NCBI RefSeq assembly: GCF_030149425.1
Contig: NZ_JASBRQ010000053.1
Coordinates: 91,005 to 155,004 of the forward strand
Direction of reading: 5' to 3'
From: Maricaulis sp.
Lineage (GTDB): Bacteria; Pseudomonadota; Alphaproteobacteria; Caulobacterales; Maricaulaceae
DNA length: 64,000 bases
Position 1 is the stretch's first letter. The number at the start of each line of letters is the position of its first letter. The notes beneath the pieces were generated by a model, which ran no database searches, had not been told where the DNA came from, and saw only the letters and a list, made by a program, of their open reading frames with translations. The position numbers and the translations under genes were made by a program. This document shows, piece after piece, positions 8,430 through 21,290 of the stretch.

Positions 8430-10499
8430 GTGCTTCCTGTGACCACAGACCTTCGCGACGATTGCCTTGTCATCACGGTCAACCATCCGCCCGTCAATGC
8501 GCTGTCTCACGCTGTGCGGGCCGGCCTCGTCGAGGCCCTCGCAACCGCGCGCGACGGCATGCGCGCTGCCATTATTATCTGTGCCGGCCGCACCTTCTTT
8601 TCCGGGGCGGACATCTCCGAGTTCGGCAAGCCACCGCAAGCGCCGTCACTGCCGGACGTGCTCGCCGCTATCGAAGACTGCCCGATCCCCGTGATCGCCG
8701 CCATTCACGGCCAGGCCCTGGGTGGTGGCTTTGAAGTCGCGCTGAGTTGTGATTTCCGGGTTATGGAGGCCAAGGCCAAGGTGGGCCTGCCCGAGGTCAA
8801 TCTCGGTCTCATTCCGGGCGCCGGAGGGACGCAGCGGACGCCGCGCCTGGGCGGTCTGGATATTGCCCTGCAGCTGGCTTTGAGCGGCAAGCCGATCCCG
8901 GCCCGACTGGCGGTTGAGAAGGGCCTCGCCGACATGATCTGCCAGAATGACCTGCTCGCTGATGCCCTCGCCTTCTCCCACCGCGGTGACCTTGCCAAGC
9001 GTCGCGTCCGCGACATGCCGGCACCGGATATGGACGAGACAGTGTTTGAGCGCTGGAAAAGCCATGCCGCAAAGCGCCAGCGCGGCCAGAACGCGCCTCA
9101 GGCCATTCTCGAGGCGGTCGAGGCGGCCACGGCTCTTCCCTTCGACGAAGGCCTCGCCAAGGAACGCGAACTGTTCAGCGGTCTCGTCGGCGGCGCTCAG
9201 TCCCGGGCGATGCGCCATCTTTTCTTCGCCGAACGCCTGTCCGGCAAGCTGGCCAGCCCGGTTCATGCCGAGCCCAAGACCATCAACACGATCGGCGTGG
9301 TCGGAGCTGGTACGATGGGCGTAGGCATTGCCGCCTCGGCGCTCGCGGGCGGTTACACTGTGGCCTTGTTTGACGCGAATCCCGACGCGCTGGCCAATGG
9401 CCGCGGGCGGATTGACGGCATCATCAAGGGCGACGCCAAGAAGGGCCGGATCTCACCGGCAGAAGCGGACGATCGGCACAAGCGCCTGAGCGTGCTTGAG
9501 GACTGGTCCGGTTATGCGAGCTGCGACCTGATCATTGAAGCCGTGTTCGAGGACATGGATGTCAAGAATGAGGTGCTGGCCAAGATCGATGCCGTTGCGC
9601 GGCCTGATGCCCTGATCGCTTCCAACACTTCCTACCTCGACATAGACGCGCTGGCCGCCAGCATCTCCAACCCCGAACGCGTGCTCGGCCTGCACTTCTT
9701 CAGCCCGGCACACATCATGCGCTTGCTGGAGATCGTGCGTGGCGCGCAAACAAGCGACGAAGCCCTGACCACGGCCCTCGCTCTGGCCAAGCGGATGCGC
9801 AAGGTGGGCGTGGTGTCCGGTGTCTGTCACGGCTTTATCGGCAACCGCATGCTCAGCGGCTATGGCCGCGAAGCCGGTCTGTTGCTGCTAGAAGGAGCCT
9901 CACCGCAGGAGATCGACAAGGCCCTGCTCGATTTCGGCATGCCGATGGGCCCGTTTGCCATGGGCGACATGGCCGGGCTGGATATAGGCTATATGAACCG
10001 CAAGAAACTCGACCCGGCCCTGTTCGAGGAACGCGCATCACGGGTGCACGACCGGCTGGTGGAAGCCGGCTGCAAGGGACAAAAAACCGGCTCGGGTTTT
10101 TACACCTACGACCCTGAAACGCGGGCCGCATCGCCCAATCCCCTCGCTGACGAGATCATCGAACAAGTCCGCGCCGAAGCGCAGGTCACGCCGCGCTCGA
10201 TCAGCGCCGAGGAAATCGTCGAACGGTGTATTTTCGCCCTGATCAATGAAGGCGCCCAGCTGCTTGGCGAAGGCATCGCCCAGCGTGGCAGTGATGTCGA
10301 TGTCGTCTATGCCAACGGCTATGGCTTCCCGCGCTATCGCGGCGGCCCGTTCTGCTATGCCGACGAGATCGGACTGGATCATGTGCTGGCGCGGATCGAA
10401 GCCTTCGGCCAGTCCAATCCGCGATGGTGGACACCGGCACCCCTGCTGCAAACACTGGCTGAGAACGGCGGCCGATTGGGCACTTACACTCCGGAGTAA
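8430..10499 (+). CDS. Bifunctional enoyl-CoA hydratase / 3-hydroxyacyl-CoA dehydrogenase (FadB/FadJ-like)
   Basis: N-terminal crotonase (FSGADISEFG, GGGFEVALSCDFR), GVVGAGTMGVGIA Rossmann motif, C-terminal HAD domains. Confidence 0.93.
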   Translation: MLPVTTDLRDDCLVITVNHPPVNALSHAVRAGLVEALATARDGMRAAIIICAGRTFFSGADISEFGKPPQAPSLPDVLAAIEDCPIPVIAAIHGQALGGGFEVALSCDFRVMEAKAKVGLPEVNLGLIPGAGGTQRTPRLGGLDIALQLALSGKPIPARLAVEKGLADMICQNDLLADALAFSHRGDLAKRRVRDMPAPDMDETVFERWKSHAAKRQRGQNAPQAILEAVEAATALPFDEGLAKERELFSGLVGGAQSRAMRHLFFAERLSGKLASPVHAEPKTINTIGVVGAGTMGVGIAASALAGGYTVALFDANPDALANGRGRIDGIIKGDAKKGRISPAEADDRHKRLSVLEDWSGYASCDLIIEAVFEDMDVKNEVLAKIDAVARPDALIASNTSYLDIDALAASISNPERVLGLHFFSPAHIMRLLEIVRGAQTSDEALTTALALAKRMRKVGVVSGVCHGFIGNRMLSGYGREAGLLLLEGASPQEIDKALLDFGMPMGPFAMGDMAGLDIGYMNRKKLDPALFEERASRVHDRLVEAGCKGQKTGSGFYTYDPETRAASPNPLADEIIEQVRAEAQVTPRSISAEEIVERCIFALINEGAQLLGEGIAQRGSDVDVVYANGYGFPRYRGGPFCYADEIGLDHVLARIEAFGQSNPRWWTPAPLLQTLAENGGRLGTYTPE

Positions 10500-10567
10500 A
10501 AGCCCCCCTAGAACAGGCCTTGCCTCGTCGCGCCCAATTAGTTTAAGTCTAAAATAATAGCGGGAGG

Positions 10568-12850
10568 ATGGCCATGAAGATAGCGTGCCTCGGCGGCGGC
10601 CCGGCCGGCCTCTACTTCGCGATTTCGATGAAGCTTCGCGATCCCGATTGCGAGATTGATGTCTATGAGCGCAACCGGCCCGGCGACACATTTGGCTGGG
10701 GCGTGGTCTTTTCCGATCAGACCATGGAAAACCTGGCCGGCAACGACCCGGTCAGCGCCAAGGCCATCGGTGACAGCCTCGCCCACTGGGACGATATCGA
10801 GGTTCATTTCAAGGGCACAGCCGAGCGCTCCGGTGGTCACGGGTTTTGCGGGATCGGCCGCAAACACCTGCTCAACATCCTGCAGGACCGGGCGCGGCAG
10901 CTCGGTGTCGGGCTGAATTTCGAGACCGAGATCGACACCGACCTCTCCCGCTTTTCCGATGCCGACATGATCGTGGCCTCCGATGGGCTCAACTCGAAGA
11001 TCCGTACGGCTTTCAGCGACACTTTCAAGCCAGACATCGAAACGCGTACCAATAAATTTGTCTGGCTCGGCACGAACAAGGTCTTCGAGGCCTTCACCTT
11101 CATTTTCACCGAGACCGAACATGGCTGGGTCTGGGCCCACGCCTACCGGTTTGATGACGACACCTCGACTTTTATTGTCGAGTGCGCGCCGGAAACCTGG
11201 GACAAGCTGGGCTTTGCCGGGATGGACCAGGACGAAACCTGCCGCGCCTGCGAGGCTCTGTTCGCCGATTGGCTGGACGGCCACGACCTGATGTCCAATG
11301 CGCGGCACTTGCGCGGATCGGCCTGGCTCAATTTTCCCCGGGTGCTGTGCGAGACCTGGGTGCATGAGAATGTGGTCCTGCTGGGCGATGCCGCCCACAC
11401 CGCACACTTTTCCATCGGGTCCGGCACCAAGCTGGCCTTCGAAGATGCCATCATGCTGGCAGAAGTCCTGACCGCCACGGACAAGCCGGTTCAACAAGGC
11501 CTTGAGGACTATCAGGAAGCGCGCAAGGTCGAGGTTCTCAAACTGCAAAGCGCCGCGCGCAATTCCACCGAATGGTTTGAAAACCTCGATCGCTATCTCG
11601 GCTTTGAACCGAAACAATTTGCCTATTCGCTGCTGACCCGGTCGCAGCGCATCAGCCATGAAAATCTGCGCCAGCGCGATCCGGATTGGCTGGACGATGT
11701 CGAGCGCTGGTTCTGCGGCCAGGAGCGCGCCCGCCCGCCAATGTTCGCCCCGTTTGAAATGCGCGACATGCGGCTGGAAAACCGCGTCGTTGTCTCGCCC
11801 ATGTGCATGTATTCGGCCGAAGATGGTCTTCCCGGCGCTTTCCACAAGATACATTATGGTGCCCGGGCGATGGGCGGTGCCGGGCTGGTCTATACGGAAA
11901 TGACCGATGTCAGCCGCGACGGACGCATCACGCCGGGCTGTGCCGGGCTCTATAATGACGATCATGTCGCGGCCTGGCGGGAGATCACCGATTTCGCGCA
12001 CGCTAATTCCGATGCGAAAATGGCGATCCAGCTCTCCCATGCCGGCCGCAAAGGCTCCACCAAGGTGGGCTGGGAAGGCTATGACATGCCGCTTGAGGAC
12101 GGCAATTGGCCCATAATCGGTCCATCTCCCCTCGCCTGGGACGCTGCCAACCAGATCCCCGCGGAGATGAGCCGGGCCGATATGGATGCGGTCAAAGCCG
12201 ATTTTGTCGCCGCGACCGAACGCGCCATTGCGGCCGGGTTCGACATGGTGGAGCTGCATTGTGCCCACGGCTATCTGCTGTCGAGCTTCCTGACGCCGGT
12301 CTCCAATCAGCGCGATGATGAATATGGCGGCGACCTCAACGCCCGCCTCACCTATCCGCTGGAAGTGTTTGAAGCGATGCGGGCAATATGGCCGGCCGAC
12401 AAACCCATGGCGGTGCGGATTTCAGCCACCGATTGGCTTGGCGATGACGGCCTGACCGGTGAGGACAGTGTACGGATCGCGCAGGCCTTCAACGAGGCCG
12501 GGGCCGATCTCATCGATGTCTCCGCCGGCCAGACCAGCCCGCGCGCCCGGCCCGTTTATGGCCGCATGTTCCAGACGCCGTTTTCCGACCAAATCCGCAA
12601 CCACACCGGCTGCGCGACCATGGCGGTAGGAAATATTTTCGAACCGGACCACGTCAATTCCATTCTCGCCGCCGGCCGGGCCGATCTCGTGGCCCTTGCC
12701 CGTCCGCACCTGGCCGATCCGAACTGGACCCTGCGCGCCGCCGCCGAGCTCGGCTATCGCGGTGTGCGTATCCCGCCGCAATACGAGGCGGGGTTTGACC
12801 AACTCGCGCGCAATCTTCAGCGCGCCCAGCAAATGGAGCTGAAGGCATGA
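10568..12850 (+). CDS. Anthraniloyl-CoA (2-aminobenzoyl-CoA) monooxygenase/reductase, FAD hydroxylase fused to OYE-like domain
   Basis: N-terminal [20 protein letters not shown] site and [23 protein letters not shown]-terminal OYE domain ([54 protein letters not shown]). Confidence 0.92.
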   Translation: MAMKIACLGGGPAGLYFAISMKLRDPDCEIDVYERNRPGDTFGWGVVFSDQTMENLAGNDPVSAKAIGDSLAHWDDIEVHFKGTAERSGGHGFCGIGRKHLLNILQDRARQLGVGLNFETEIDTDLSRFSDADMIVASDGLNSKIRTAFSDTFKPDIETRTNKFVWLGTNKVFEAFTFIFTETEHGWVWAHAYRFDDDTSTFIVECAPETWDKLGFAGMDQDETCRACEALFADWLDGHDLMSNARHLRGSAWLNFPRVLCETWVHENVVLLGDAAHTAHFSIGSGTKLAFEDAIMLAEVLTATDKPVQQGLEDYQEARKVEVLKLQSAARNSTEWFENLDRYLGFEPKQFAYSLLTRSQRISHENLRQRDPDWLDDVERWFCGQERARPPMFAPFEMRDMRLENRVVVSPMCMYSAEDGLPGAFHKIHYGARAMGGAGLVYTEMTDVSRDGRITPGCAGLYNDDHVAAWREITDFAHANSDAKMAIQLSHAGRKGSTKVGWEGYDMPLEDGNWPIIGPSPLAWDAANQIPAEMSRADMDAVKADFVAATERAIAAGFDMVELHCAHGYLLSSFLTPVSNQRDDEYGGDLNARLTYPLEVFEAMRAIWPADKPMAVRISATDWLGDDGLTGEDSVRIAQAFNEAGADLIDVSAGQTSPRARPVYGRMFQTPFSDQIRNHTGCATMAVGNIFEPDHVNSILAAGRADLVALARPHLADPNWTLRAAAELGYRGVRIPPQYEAGFDQLARNLQRAQQMELKA

Positions 12851-13605
12851 CCATGCTGCAAGGCCGTCGGGCCGTCATTACCGGTGGGGGTACCGGGATC
12901 GGCCTCGCCTGCGCCCGTGATCTCGCCCAGCACGGGGCCGAGGTCATTCTTATGGCCCGCAATCTGGACCGGTTGCAGGCGGCGGCGGCCGAGATTGAAG
13001 GCGCCAGTGCGATCCAGCTCGATGTGACCGATGATGCCAGTGTCGCGGACGCCTTCAAGAGCGCCCAGGCCGGCGGGCCAGTGGACATCTTGATCAATAA
13101 TGCGGGGATCGCTGCGGCCTCGGCCTTTCATAAGACGAGCATGGAGGAATGGCGCCGCATCCAGGCGGTGAATGTTGAAGGCCTGGTGCGCTGCTCGCTC
13201 GCCGTGATCGACGATATGCGCAAGTCGGACTTTGCCCGCATCGTCAATATCGCCTCCATCGCGGGGCTGCGTGGCGGCGCCTATATCAGCCCCTATGTGG
13301 CGTCCAAGCATGCGGTCGTCGGGCTGACCAAGTCCTTGTCGCTGGAATACGCCCACACCCAGCTGACGGTGAACGCGATCTGCCCGGGCTATGTCGACAC
13401 CGCCATCGTGGACAACTCCGTCGCCAATATCATGGCCAAGACCGGCCGCTCCCGCGACGAGGCGTTGGCCGAGCTGACCAAGAATAATCCCCAGGGCCGC
13501 CTGATCGCGCCGGAAGAGGTCGCCGAGGCTGTGAGCTGGTTGTGCTCGCCATTGTCGGCCTCGGTGTCCGGGCAGGCGATCATGGTGTCAGGCGGCGCCA
13601 TCTGA
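12847..13605 (+). CDS. SDR family NAD(P)-dependent oxidoreductase
   Basis: [31 protein letters not shown]. Confidence 0.93.
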   Translation: MTMLQGRRAVITGGGTGIGLACARDLAQHGAEVILMARNLDRLQAAAAEIEGASAIQLDVTDDASVADAFKSAQAGGPVDILINNAGIAAASAFHKTSMEEWRRIQAVNVEGLVRCSLAVIDDMRKSDFARIVNIASIAGLRGGAYISPYVASKHAVVGLTKSLSLEYAHTQLTVNAICPGYVDTAIVDNSVANIMAKTGRSRDEALAELTKNNPQGRLIAPEEVAEAVSWLCSPLSASVSGQAIMVSGGAI

Positions 13606-14087
13606 TGCCGGAGGCGGCTGCTCATACCGGCGATCGCGAAGCGGTCCGGCTCTGGCTGCAAATCTACCAGACAGCCGGCCTGATCGAGCAGCGCATCCGC
13701 TCCCGCCTGACCCAGGAATTCGGGGTCAGCCTGGCCCGCTTTGACCTGCTGGCCGCGCTGGTCCGCGAGGACAAGCCGATGACGATGGGCGCCCTTTCCC
13801 GTCGCTTGTTGGTCAGCAATGGCAATGTCACCGGGCTGATCTCGCGCCTTGTCGATGACGGCCTGGTGACCCGCACCGCCGATCCTGACGATCGCCGCAT
13901 CATGATTATCGAGCTGACCGCCAAGGGACAGCGGGATTTTGACGAAATGGCCAGCGCCCATGCGTCGTGGCTGAACGAGTTCATCGGCGCCGCAGACCCG
14001 GAGCTGACGCACCGATTACGAGACGATCTTGGCGCTCTGCGCCGGCACATGAATCCGACTGAGGACCGAACACCCGATGCAAGCTGA
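13605..14087 (+). CDS. MarR family transcriptional regulator
   Basis: winged [41 protein letters not shown]. Confidence 0.92.
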   Translation: MPEAAAHTGDREAVRLWLQIYQTAGLIEQRIRSRLTQEFGVSLARFDLLAALVREDKPMTMGALSRRLLVSNGNVTGLISRLVDDGLVTRTADPDDRRIMIIELTAKGQRDFDEMASAHASWLNEFIGAADPELTHRLRDDLGALRRHMNPTEDRTPDAS

Positions 14088-14886
14088 GACCTACAAGCCG
14101 GAACACTTCCTGTGGTCCTTCGACGACGGGATTGCCACCATCACCCTGAACCGGCCCGATCGCAAAAACCCGCTCACCTTCGAGAGCTATGCCGAGCTGC
14201 GCGATCTTTATCGCGACCTGGTCTATTGCCGTGAGGTCAAGGCGATCATCCTCAGCGGAGCCGGCGGCAATTTTTCCTCCGGTGGTGATGTGCACGACAT
14301 TATCGGCCCGCTGGTCGAAATGGACATGCCGCAATTGCTCGACTTCACGCGCATGACCGGCGATCTGGTCAAAGCCATGCGGGCCTGCCCGCAACCGATC
14401 ATCGCCGCCATTGACGGCGTCTGCGTTGGTGCCGGCGCGATCATGGCGATGGCGTCGGATCTGCGTATCGCCACGCCGCAAGCCAAGACCGCCTTCCTGT
14501 TCAACCGTGTCGGCCTGGCCGGTTGCGATATGGGCGCGTGCGCCATTCTCCCGCGCATTATCGGTCAGGGGCGCGCCTCCGAATTATTGTTTTTCGGCCG
14601 CTCGATGAGCGCACAGGAAGGACATGATTGGGGCTTTTTCAACGCCGTGGTGGCACCCGAAGCGCTCCACGATCACGCAAAAACATGGGCGAAACGCATC
14701 CGGTCCGGGCCCAATTTCGCCAATGCCATGACCAAGAACCAGCTCAATATGGAGTGGGATATGAGCCTCGATGCCGCCATCGAAGCTGAAGCCCAGGCCC
14801 AGGCCATCTGCATGCAGACCCGCGATTTCGAGCGCGCCTATCAGGCCTTTGTGGCCAAGGAAAAACCTGTGTTTGAGGGCGATTAG
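14077..14886 (+). CDS. Enoyl-CoA hydratase family protein
   Basis: [47 protein letters not shown]. Confidence 0.92.
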   Translation: MQAETYKPEHFLWSFDDGIATITLNRPDRKNPLTFESYAELRDLYRDLVYCREVKAIILSGAGGNFSSGGDVHDIIGPLVEMDMPQLLDFTRMTGDLVKAMRACPQPIIAAIDGVCVGAGAIMAMASDLRIATPQAKTAFLFNRVGLAGCDMGACAILPRIIGQGRASELLFFGRSMSAQEGHDWGFFNAVVAPEALHDHAKTWAKRIRSGPNFANAMTKNQLNMEWDMSLDAAIEAEAQAQAICMQTRDFERAYQAFVAKEKPVFEGD

Positions 14887-14889
14887 ACC

Positions 14890-16059
14890 ATGGACAGCAG
14901 CTTCCTCAACTGGCCGTTTTTTACCCCGGATCACCGCAGCCTGGCGGAGCAGGTGCGTTCCTTTGCTGCCGACACGTTCGGTGAAACCGGGTTTGAGCAT
15001 CATGGCGATATTGACGAGGAATGCGCCGACATCCGCCGTCAGCTCGGCGCCCAGGGTCTGACACGTTATTGTATTCCCGAGGAATTTGGCGGCCACCACA
15101 ATCAGCTCGATGTCCGCTCGCTATGCCTCATCCGCGAAACCCTGGCCTACCGGTCCGGGCTGGCAGATTTCGTTTTCGCCATGCAGGGCCTGGGCTCAGG
15201 GGCGATCAGCCTGTTCGGCGCGCCCGAGCAGAAAGCACGCTACCTGCCCGGGGTCGGAAGCGGCGATCTGTGCGCCGCCTTTGCACTAACCGAACCGGAG
15301 GCGGGATCCGATGTCGCCGCCATCGCCACGCAGGCACGGCTTGAAGGCGGGGACTGGGTCATTGAGGGCGAGAAAACCTATATCTCCAACGGCGGTATCG
15401 CCGATCTCTACGTCCTGTTTGCCCGCAGCGAGGACGTTCCCGGCGCCCGCGGCCTCTCCGCCTTTATCATTGAAGCCAATGACCCTGGACTGGACGTGGT
15501 TGAGCGCATCGACACGATTGCACCCCATCCTCTGGCCCGTTTGCGCTTTAACAAAATGCGGATCCCCGCTGACCGGCTCATCGGTGAACGCGGTCAGGGT
15601 TTCAAGATTGCCATGGCGACGCTGGATGTCTTCCGGTCTACCGTCGGGGCCGCCTCGCTGGGCTTTGCCCGCCGCGCGCTCGACGAGGCGACCAGACGAG
15701 CCCAGACGCGTGAGCTGTTCGGGTCCAGCCTCGCGGACCTGCCAGGCGTCCAGACCCAGCTGGCGGAAATGGCGCTCGATATCGATACCAGCGCGCTTTT
15801 GATCTACCGGGCCGGATGGGCCAAGGATAGCGGCGCGGCACGGATTACCCGTGAAGCTGCCATGGCCAAGCTCCACGCCACGGAGACAGCCCAGCACGGT
15901 ATCGACAAAGCGGTTCAGATTTTTGGCGGTCTGGGGGTGACCAAGGGATCGGTCCCCGAAGCCCTGTACCGGGAAGTGCGCGCATTGCGCATTTATGAAG
16001 GCGCCTCGGAGGTGCAAAAGCTGGTCATAGCCCGTCAGCATTTGGCGGGGGCGCGATAG
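14890..16059 (+). CDS. Acyl-CoA dehydrogenase
   Basis: [31 protein letters not shown]-terminal [33 protein letters not shown]. Confidence 0.94.
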   Translation: MDSSFLNWPFFTPDHRSLAEQVRSFAADTFGETGFEHHGDIDEECADIRRQLGAQGLTRYCIPEEFGGHHNQLDVRSLCLIRETLAYRSGLADFVFAMQGLGSGAISLFGAPEQKARYLPGVGSGDLCAAFALTEPEAGSDVAAIATQARLEGGDWVIEGEKTYISNGGIADLYVLFARSEDVPGARGLSAFIIEANDPGLDVVERIDTIAPHPLARLRFNKMRIPADRLIGERGQGFKIAMATLDVFRSTVGAASLGFARRALDEATRRAQTRELFGSSLADLPGVQTQLAEMALDIDTSALLIYRAGWAKDSGAARITREAAMAKLHATETAQHGIDKAVQIFGGLGVTKGSVPEALYREVRALRIYEGASEVQKLVIARQHLAGAR

Positions 16060-16469
16060 TGTTCGTTTCACGCCGCCAGATCCGCTTTGCCGATGTCGAC
16101 CCGGCCGGGATCGTCTTCTATCCGCGCTATTTCGAAATGATCAATGCGACGGTCGAGGACTGGTTCGAGCACATCGGCTATGGCTTCGGGCAGATGATCC
16201 GGCGCGATGGCTATGGCGTGCCGCTGGCCACGATAGAAGTCGACTTCAAGCGTCCCAGCGAGCTTGATGACTGGCTCGATTTCACCCTCGACGTGACGGC
16301 CATGGGCGGCAGTTCAATTCAGGCCGCGATCACCGCCCGCTGCAAGGATGAGATCCGCCTGATCGCCAGGCCAGTGCTGGTCTTCGTCAAGCTTGAGGCG
16401 ACCCGTCCGGTTCGCATTCCCGACGCTCTACGCCAGAAAATCGAAGCCTACCAGCGAGGTCAGTCATGA
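16059..16469 (+). CDS. Acyl-CoA thioesterase (4-hydroxybenzoyl-CoA thioesterase fold)
   Basis: IRFADVDPAGIVFYPRYFEMINATVEDWFE. Confidence 0.88.
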   Translation: MFVSRRQIRFADVDPAGIVFYPRYFEMINATVEDWFEHIGYGFGQMIRRDGYGVPLATIEVDFKRPSELDDWLDFTLDVTAMGGSSIQAAITARCKDEIRLIARPVLVFVKLEATRPVRIPDALRQKIEAYQRGQS

Positions 16470-16858
16470 AGCGCTTGCAGCCCCCGAACTGGCCCCGCCC
16501 GAAGGGCTATTCCAACGGCATCGTGGCGGAGGGCAAACTGGTCTTCACCGCCGGTCAAATCGGTTGGGATGAAAACGAACACCTGGTGTCCGACGATTTT
16601 TCTGAGCAGTTCGAACAGGTCCTGCGCAACACGCTGGCGGTGCTTGCGGAAGCCGGGGCCGAGCCGGAACACATTGTGCGTATGACCGGATTTGTGACCG
16701 ACAAGGCTGAGTATCTCGGCTCCCTGCGCGCCATCGGTGCGATCTGGAAGCAGCTGATCGGACCGCACTATCCGGTCATGGCCTTCGTTGAGGTCAGCGC
16801 CCTGATCGAAGACCGGGCCAAGGTCGAAATTGAGACCACAGCGGTCATACCGCATTGA
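16466..16858 (+). CDS. RidA family protein
   Basis: GYSNGIVAEGKLVFTAGQIGWDEN...VEVSALIEDRAKVEIETTAV. Confidence 0.9.
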   Translation: MKRLQPPNWPRPKGYSNGIVAEGKLVFTAGQIGWDENEHLVSDDFSEQFEQVLRNTLAVLAEAGAEPEHIVRMTGFVTDKAEYLGSLRAIGAIWKQLIGPHYPVMAFVEVSALIEDRAKVEIETTAVIPH

Positions 16859-16893
16859 ACCATCGCTTCGTCGCAGCCATCGGGGAGGATGTC

Positions 16894-18522
16894 ATGACGA
16901 TGATCGAAAGCGGCCACACAGACAGTTTCACGCGGGATCATCTCCCGCCGGCGGAGCACTGGCCAGTTTTCCGTTTTGACCTGCCAGAGCTGAACTATCC
17001 GGACCGCCTCAATGCAGGCGCGGAACTGCTCGACGCCGCCGTCAGGAAGGGGTTTGGCGACAAACCGGCGATCATTACGCCGACGCGCCAGATCAGCTAT
17101 AGGGCCCTGCTGGATCAAGCCAACCGGATTGCCAACTATCTCACCGGAGTGATGGGGGTGGTACCGGGCAACCGGGTTCTGCTGCACGGCTTCAACTCTA
17201 TCGAACTGTCGGCGGCATGGTTCGCGGTCATCAAGTGCGGCGCCGTCGCGGTGACGACCATGCCGATGCTGCGGGCCGCCGAGCTGAGCAAGATCACCCG
17301 TAAGGCCGAGGTTGAGTTCGCGCTTTGCGATAGCCGGCTGAAAGGCGTGGTCGAAGAGGCTGCGTCGGAGACCGGCAAGCTGAACCGGATATCCGCCTGG
17401 GGCGAAGGCGGAGATCTCGAGAATGCCCTGCCCGGTTTGTCCCGATCATTCACCAATGCAGACACGGCACGCGATGACATCGCCCTGCTGGCCTGCACGT
17501 CCGGTACGACGGGCGAACCCAAAGCCTGCGCCCATTTTCACTCCGCCATCCTGGCCATGGCAGATACATTCGCCAGGTACACGCTGGAGCCCGAACAAGA
17601 CGAGATCTATACCGGCACCCCGCCGCTTGCCTTCACCTTCGGGCTGGGGGCTTTCCTCGTGTTTCCCGCCCGTTTCGGTCTGACCGTGGCCCTGCCGGAG
17701 CGCCCCGGTTTCGAGGCTTTGTGCGAGACCATTGAGGCGTGCAAGGCCACCACCGTATTCACCGCCCCGACCGGTTACCGCGCGATGATGGTGCTCTGGG
17801 GTGATTATGATCTCACTTCGCTGCGCAAAGCCGTCTCGGCGGGGGAACACCTGCCTGAAGCCACGTCCAACGCCTTCCATGAACGCACGGGTTTGCGCCT
17901 GATCGACGGTATTGGAGCCACGGAGATGATCCACATCTTCATCTCTGCCGCCGGCGCAGCCATCCGCCCCGGGGCAACCGGACAGGCGGTCCCCGGATAT
18001 CGCGCCTGCCTGATCGACACGGCCGGCAAACCGGTTTCGCAGGGCGAGATCGGCCGCCTCGCCCTGCAAGGCCCGACCGGATGCCTTTATCTCGATGATG
18101 AGCGCCAGGGGGTTTACGTGCAGGACGGCTGGAACCTGACCGGCGATCTCTATCGCTGCGATGAAGACGGCTATTACTGGTATGTCTCTCGCGCCGACGA
18201 CCTGATCGTCTCCTCCGGATACAATATCGCCGGACCGGAAGTGGAAGAAGCGCTGCTAAGCCATGACGCTGTGAGCGAAGCCGCGGTCATCGGCGTTCCT
18301 GACGCAGAACGCGGCGCCATCGTCAAAGCCTTTATCGTCCTGGCCGAGGGACGCAAGGCAACGACCGATCTGGTGACCGCGCTGCAAACCCATGTGAAGT
18401 CGATGATTGCGCCCTATAAATATCCGCGCGACATCGAGTTTATCGACGCTTTGCCCAAGACTCAGACGGGTAAGATTCAGCGTTTCAAACTGCGCCGGGA
18501 AACGATAAGTCTGCAGGACTGA
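16894..18522 (+). CDS. 2-aminobenzoate-CoA / benzoate-CoA ligase family
   Basis: LLACTSGTTGEPKACAHFH, GIGATEMIHIF, YKYPRDIEFIDALPKTQTGKIQRFKLR; start at 16894 supported by GGGGAGGA 5 nt upstream; anthranilate specificity inferred from neighbourhood. Confidence 0.88.
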   Translation: MTMIESGHTDSFTRDHLPPAEHWPVFRFDLPELNYPDRLNAGAELLDAAVRKGFGDKPAIITPTRQISYRALLDQANRIANYLTGVMGVVPGNRVLLHGFNSIELSAAWFAVIKCGAVAVTTMPMLRAAELSKITRKAEVEFALCDSRLKGVVEEAASETGKLNRISAWGEGGDLENALPGLSRSFTNADTARDDIALLACTSGTTGEPKACAHFHSAILAMADTFARYTLEPEQDEIYTGTPPLAFTFGLGAFLVFPARFGLTVALPERPGFEALCETIEACKATTVFTAPTGYRAMMVLWGDYDLTSLRKAVSAGEHLPEATSNAFHERTGLRLIDGIGATEMIHIFISAAGAAIRPGATGQAVPGYRACLIDTAGKPVSQGEIGRLALQGPTGCLYLDDERQGVYVQDGWNLTGDLYRCDEDGYYWYVSRADDLIVSSGYNIAGPEVEEALLSHDAVSEAAVIGVPDAERGAIVKAFIVLAEGRKATTDLVTALQTHVKSMIAPYKYPRDIEFIDALPKTQTGKIQRFKLRRETISLQD

Positions 18523-18542
18523 TCCGGCTAAAGGAGTGCGAC

Positions 18543-18809
18543 ATGCGCCAATTCTACGTCTTTATCAAATGCGAGCTCGGCCGCACCTATGATGTCGCAG
18601 CCTCTCTGGTCGATGACCTTGATGAAGCGCCCATGGTGCACTCGATCTCCGGCGCCTTTGACCTGCTTGCTCACTTTTCTCTCAGCGATGACGAGGACAT
18701 AGGCCGGTTTGTGAATCAAAAGGTCCAGACCATTTCCGGTATCAAGGACACTCAGACGATTATCTGCTTCAACGCTTTCACCCGCGACCGCGGGCTCGGC
18801 GAAGGCTAA
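18543..18809 (+). CDS. Stand-alone Lrp/AsnC-type ligand-binding (RAM) domain protein
   Basis: 88 aa ...MVHSISGAFDLLAHFSLSDDEDIGRFVNQKVQTISGIKDTQTIICF; no HTH. Confidence 0.8.
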   Translation: MRQFYVFIKCELGRTYDVAASLVDDLDEAPMVHSISGAFDLLAHFSLSDDEDIGRFVNQKVQTISGIKDTQTIICFNAFTRDRGLGEG

Positions 18810-18826
18810 GGCGGACACCGACTTCC

Positions 18827-20208
<1,382 letters not shown>

Positions 20209-20212
<4 letters not shown>

Positions 20213-21273
20213 GCATCCTCGCCCTGTATCTGCACCGGCCGGCCATCGCTTAATGTCTCGGCGCCGGAGATAACGACCGTCTGACCGGCCTCGACATCGC
20301 CCTCAATGGCGATGAAACCGCCCTCGCGTACACCGGGCTCAACGCTCACCTGGCGGGCGATATCATCAGCGTCGACGATGAAAACATGGCTGCCATTGGC
20401 CCGCAGGATCACCGCATCATAGGGAACGGTCAGCTGCGTGCGCGGGTTTTCCGCCGGGAAGACAGCGCGCGCTGCAGAACCGACAATCCAGTCCGACCCG
20501 GCCAGATCAATCCGCACTTCGAAGGTTCGCGACACACGGTCGCCAACCGGGACGATGGCGCGGATCGGGGCACTGATCGCCTGATCATCACTGCCAGTCA
20601 GGGTGACCTCCTGGCCGACGCTGAGATAGGGCGCGATCGAGACCGGCGCCTGCGCAACCGCTTCCTTGCGCGAGACATCCACGAAACGCAGCACTTCACG
20701 ACCCGGCGATGACAGTTCGCCGACCTCGATCAGACGCTCGACCACCCGCCCGGTGAACGGCGCGCGGATCTGAGTGCGATCCAGCTCGAGCTCGGCGCGC
20801 GCCACCGCTGAGCGGGCTTCGCGCAAGTCCGACGCGGCCATGTCACGCGCAAGTTCGGCCTCGCGCAGACGCGTCGGCGGAACCGTTCCATTGGCTGCCA
20901 GTTGGGTGAAACGCTCCGCCTCGGCGTTCTGATAGGCCGCGTTGGCGCTGGCGCGGGACAGGCGCGCCCGGGCCTCTTCAAGCTGGATCCGGGCCTGCCG
21001 GTCATCGATCTGAGCGATGACTTCGCCGCTCTCGAGGACGTCGCCGGGCTCGGCAATCTGGGTTATGCGACCGGTCGTCTCCGCAGATATGTGCGCGTCA
21101 TTGCGGGAGATCACACTGGCGGGAGACGTGATCGTGCGGGACATCAGCCGGGCATCGATTTCTGCCACACGCACTGTTGCCGGCGGCGGCCCGTTCTGCG
21201 CCCTGGCGCTATCCGGCCCGGTCAGGGCGATCAACCCGGCGAAGATGGTGATGATAGTGGTTTGACGGATCAT
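20209..21273 (-). CDS. Efflux RND transporter periplasmic adaptor subunit
   Basis: Signal peptide; [55 protein letters not shown]. Confidence 0.9.
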
Positions 21274-21290
21274 GGATCATCTCCTCCGGA

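Noticed and set aside
10538-12268. 576-aa minus-strand ORF
   Set aside because: Antisense to the monooxygenase/reductase fusion; composition (H, R, G rich, no domain) indicates a shadow frame.
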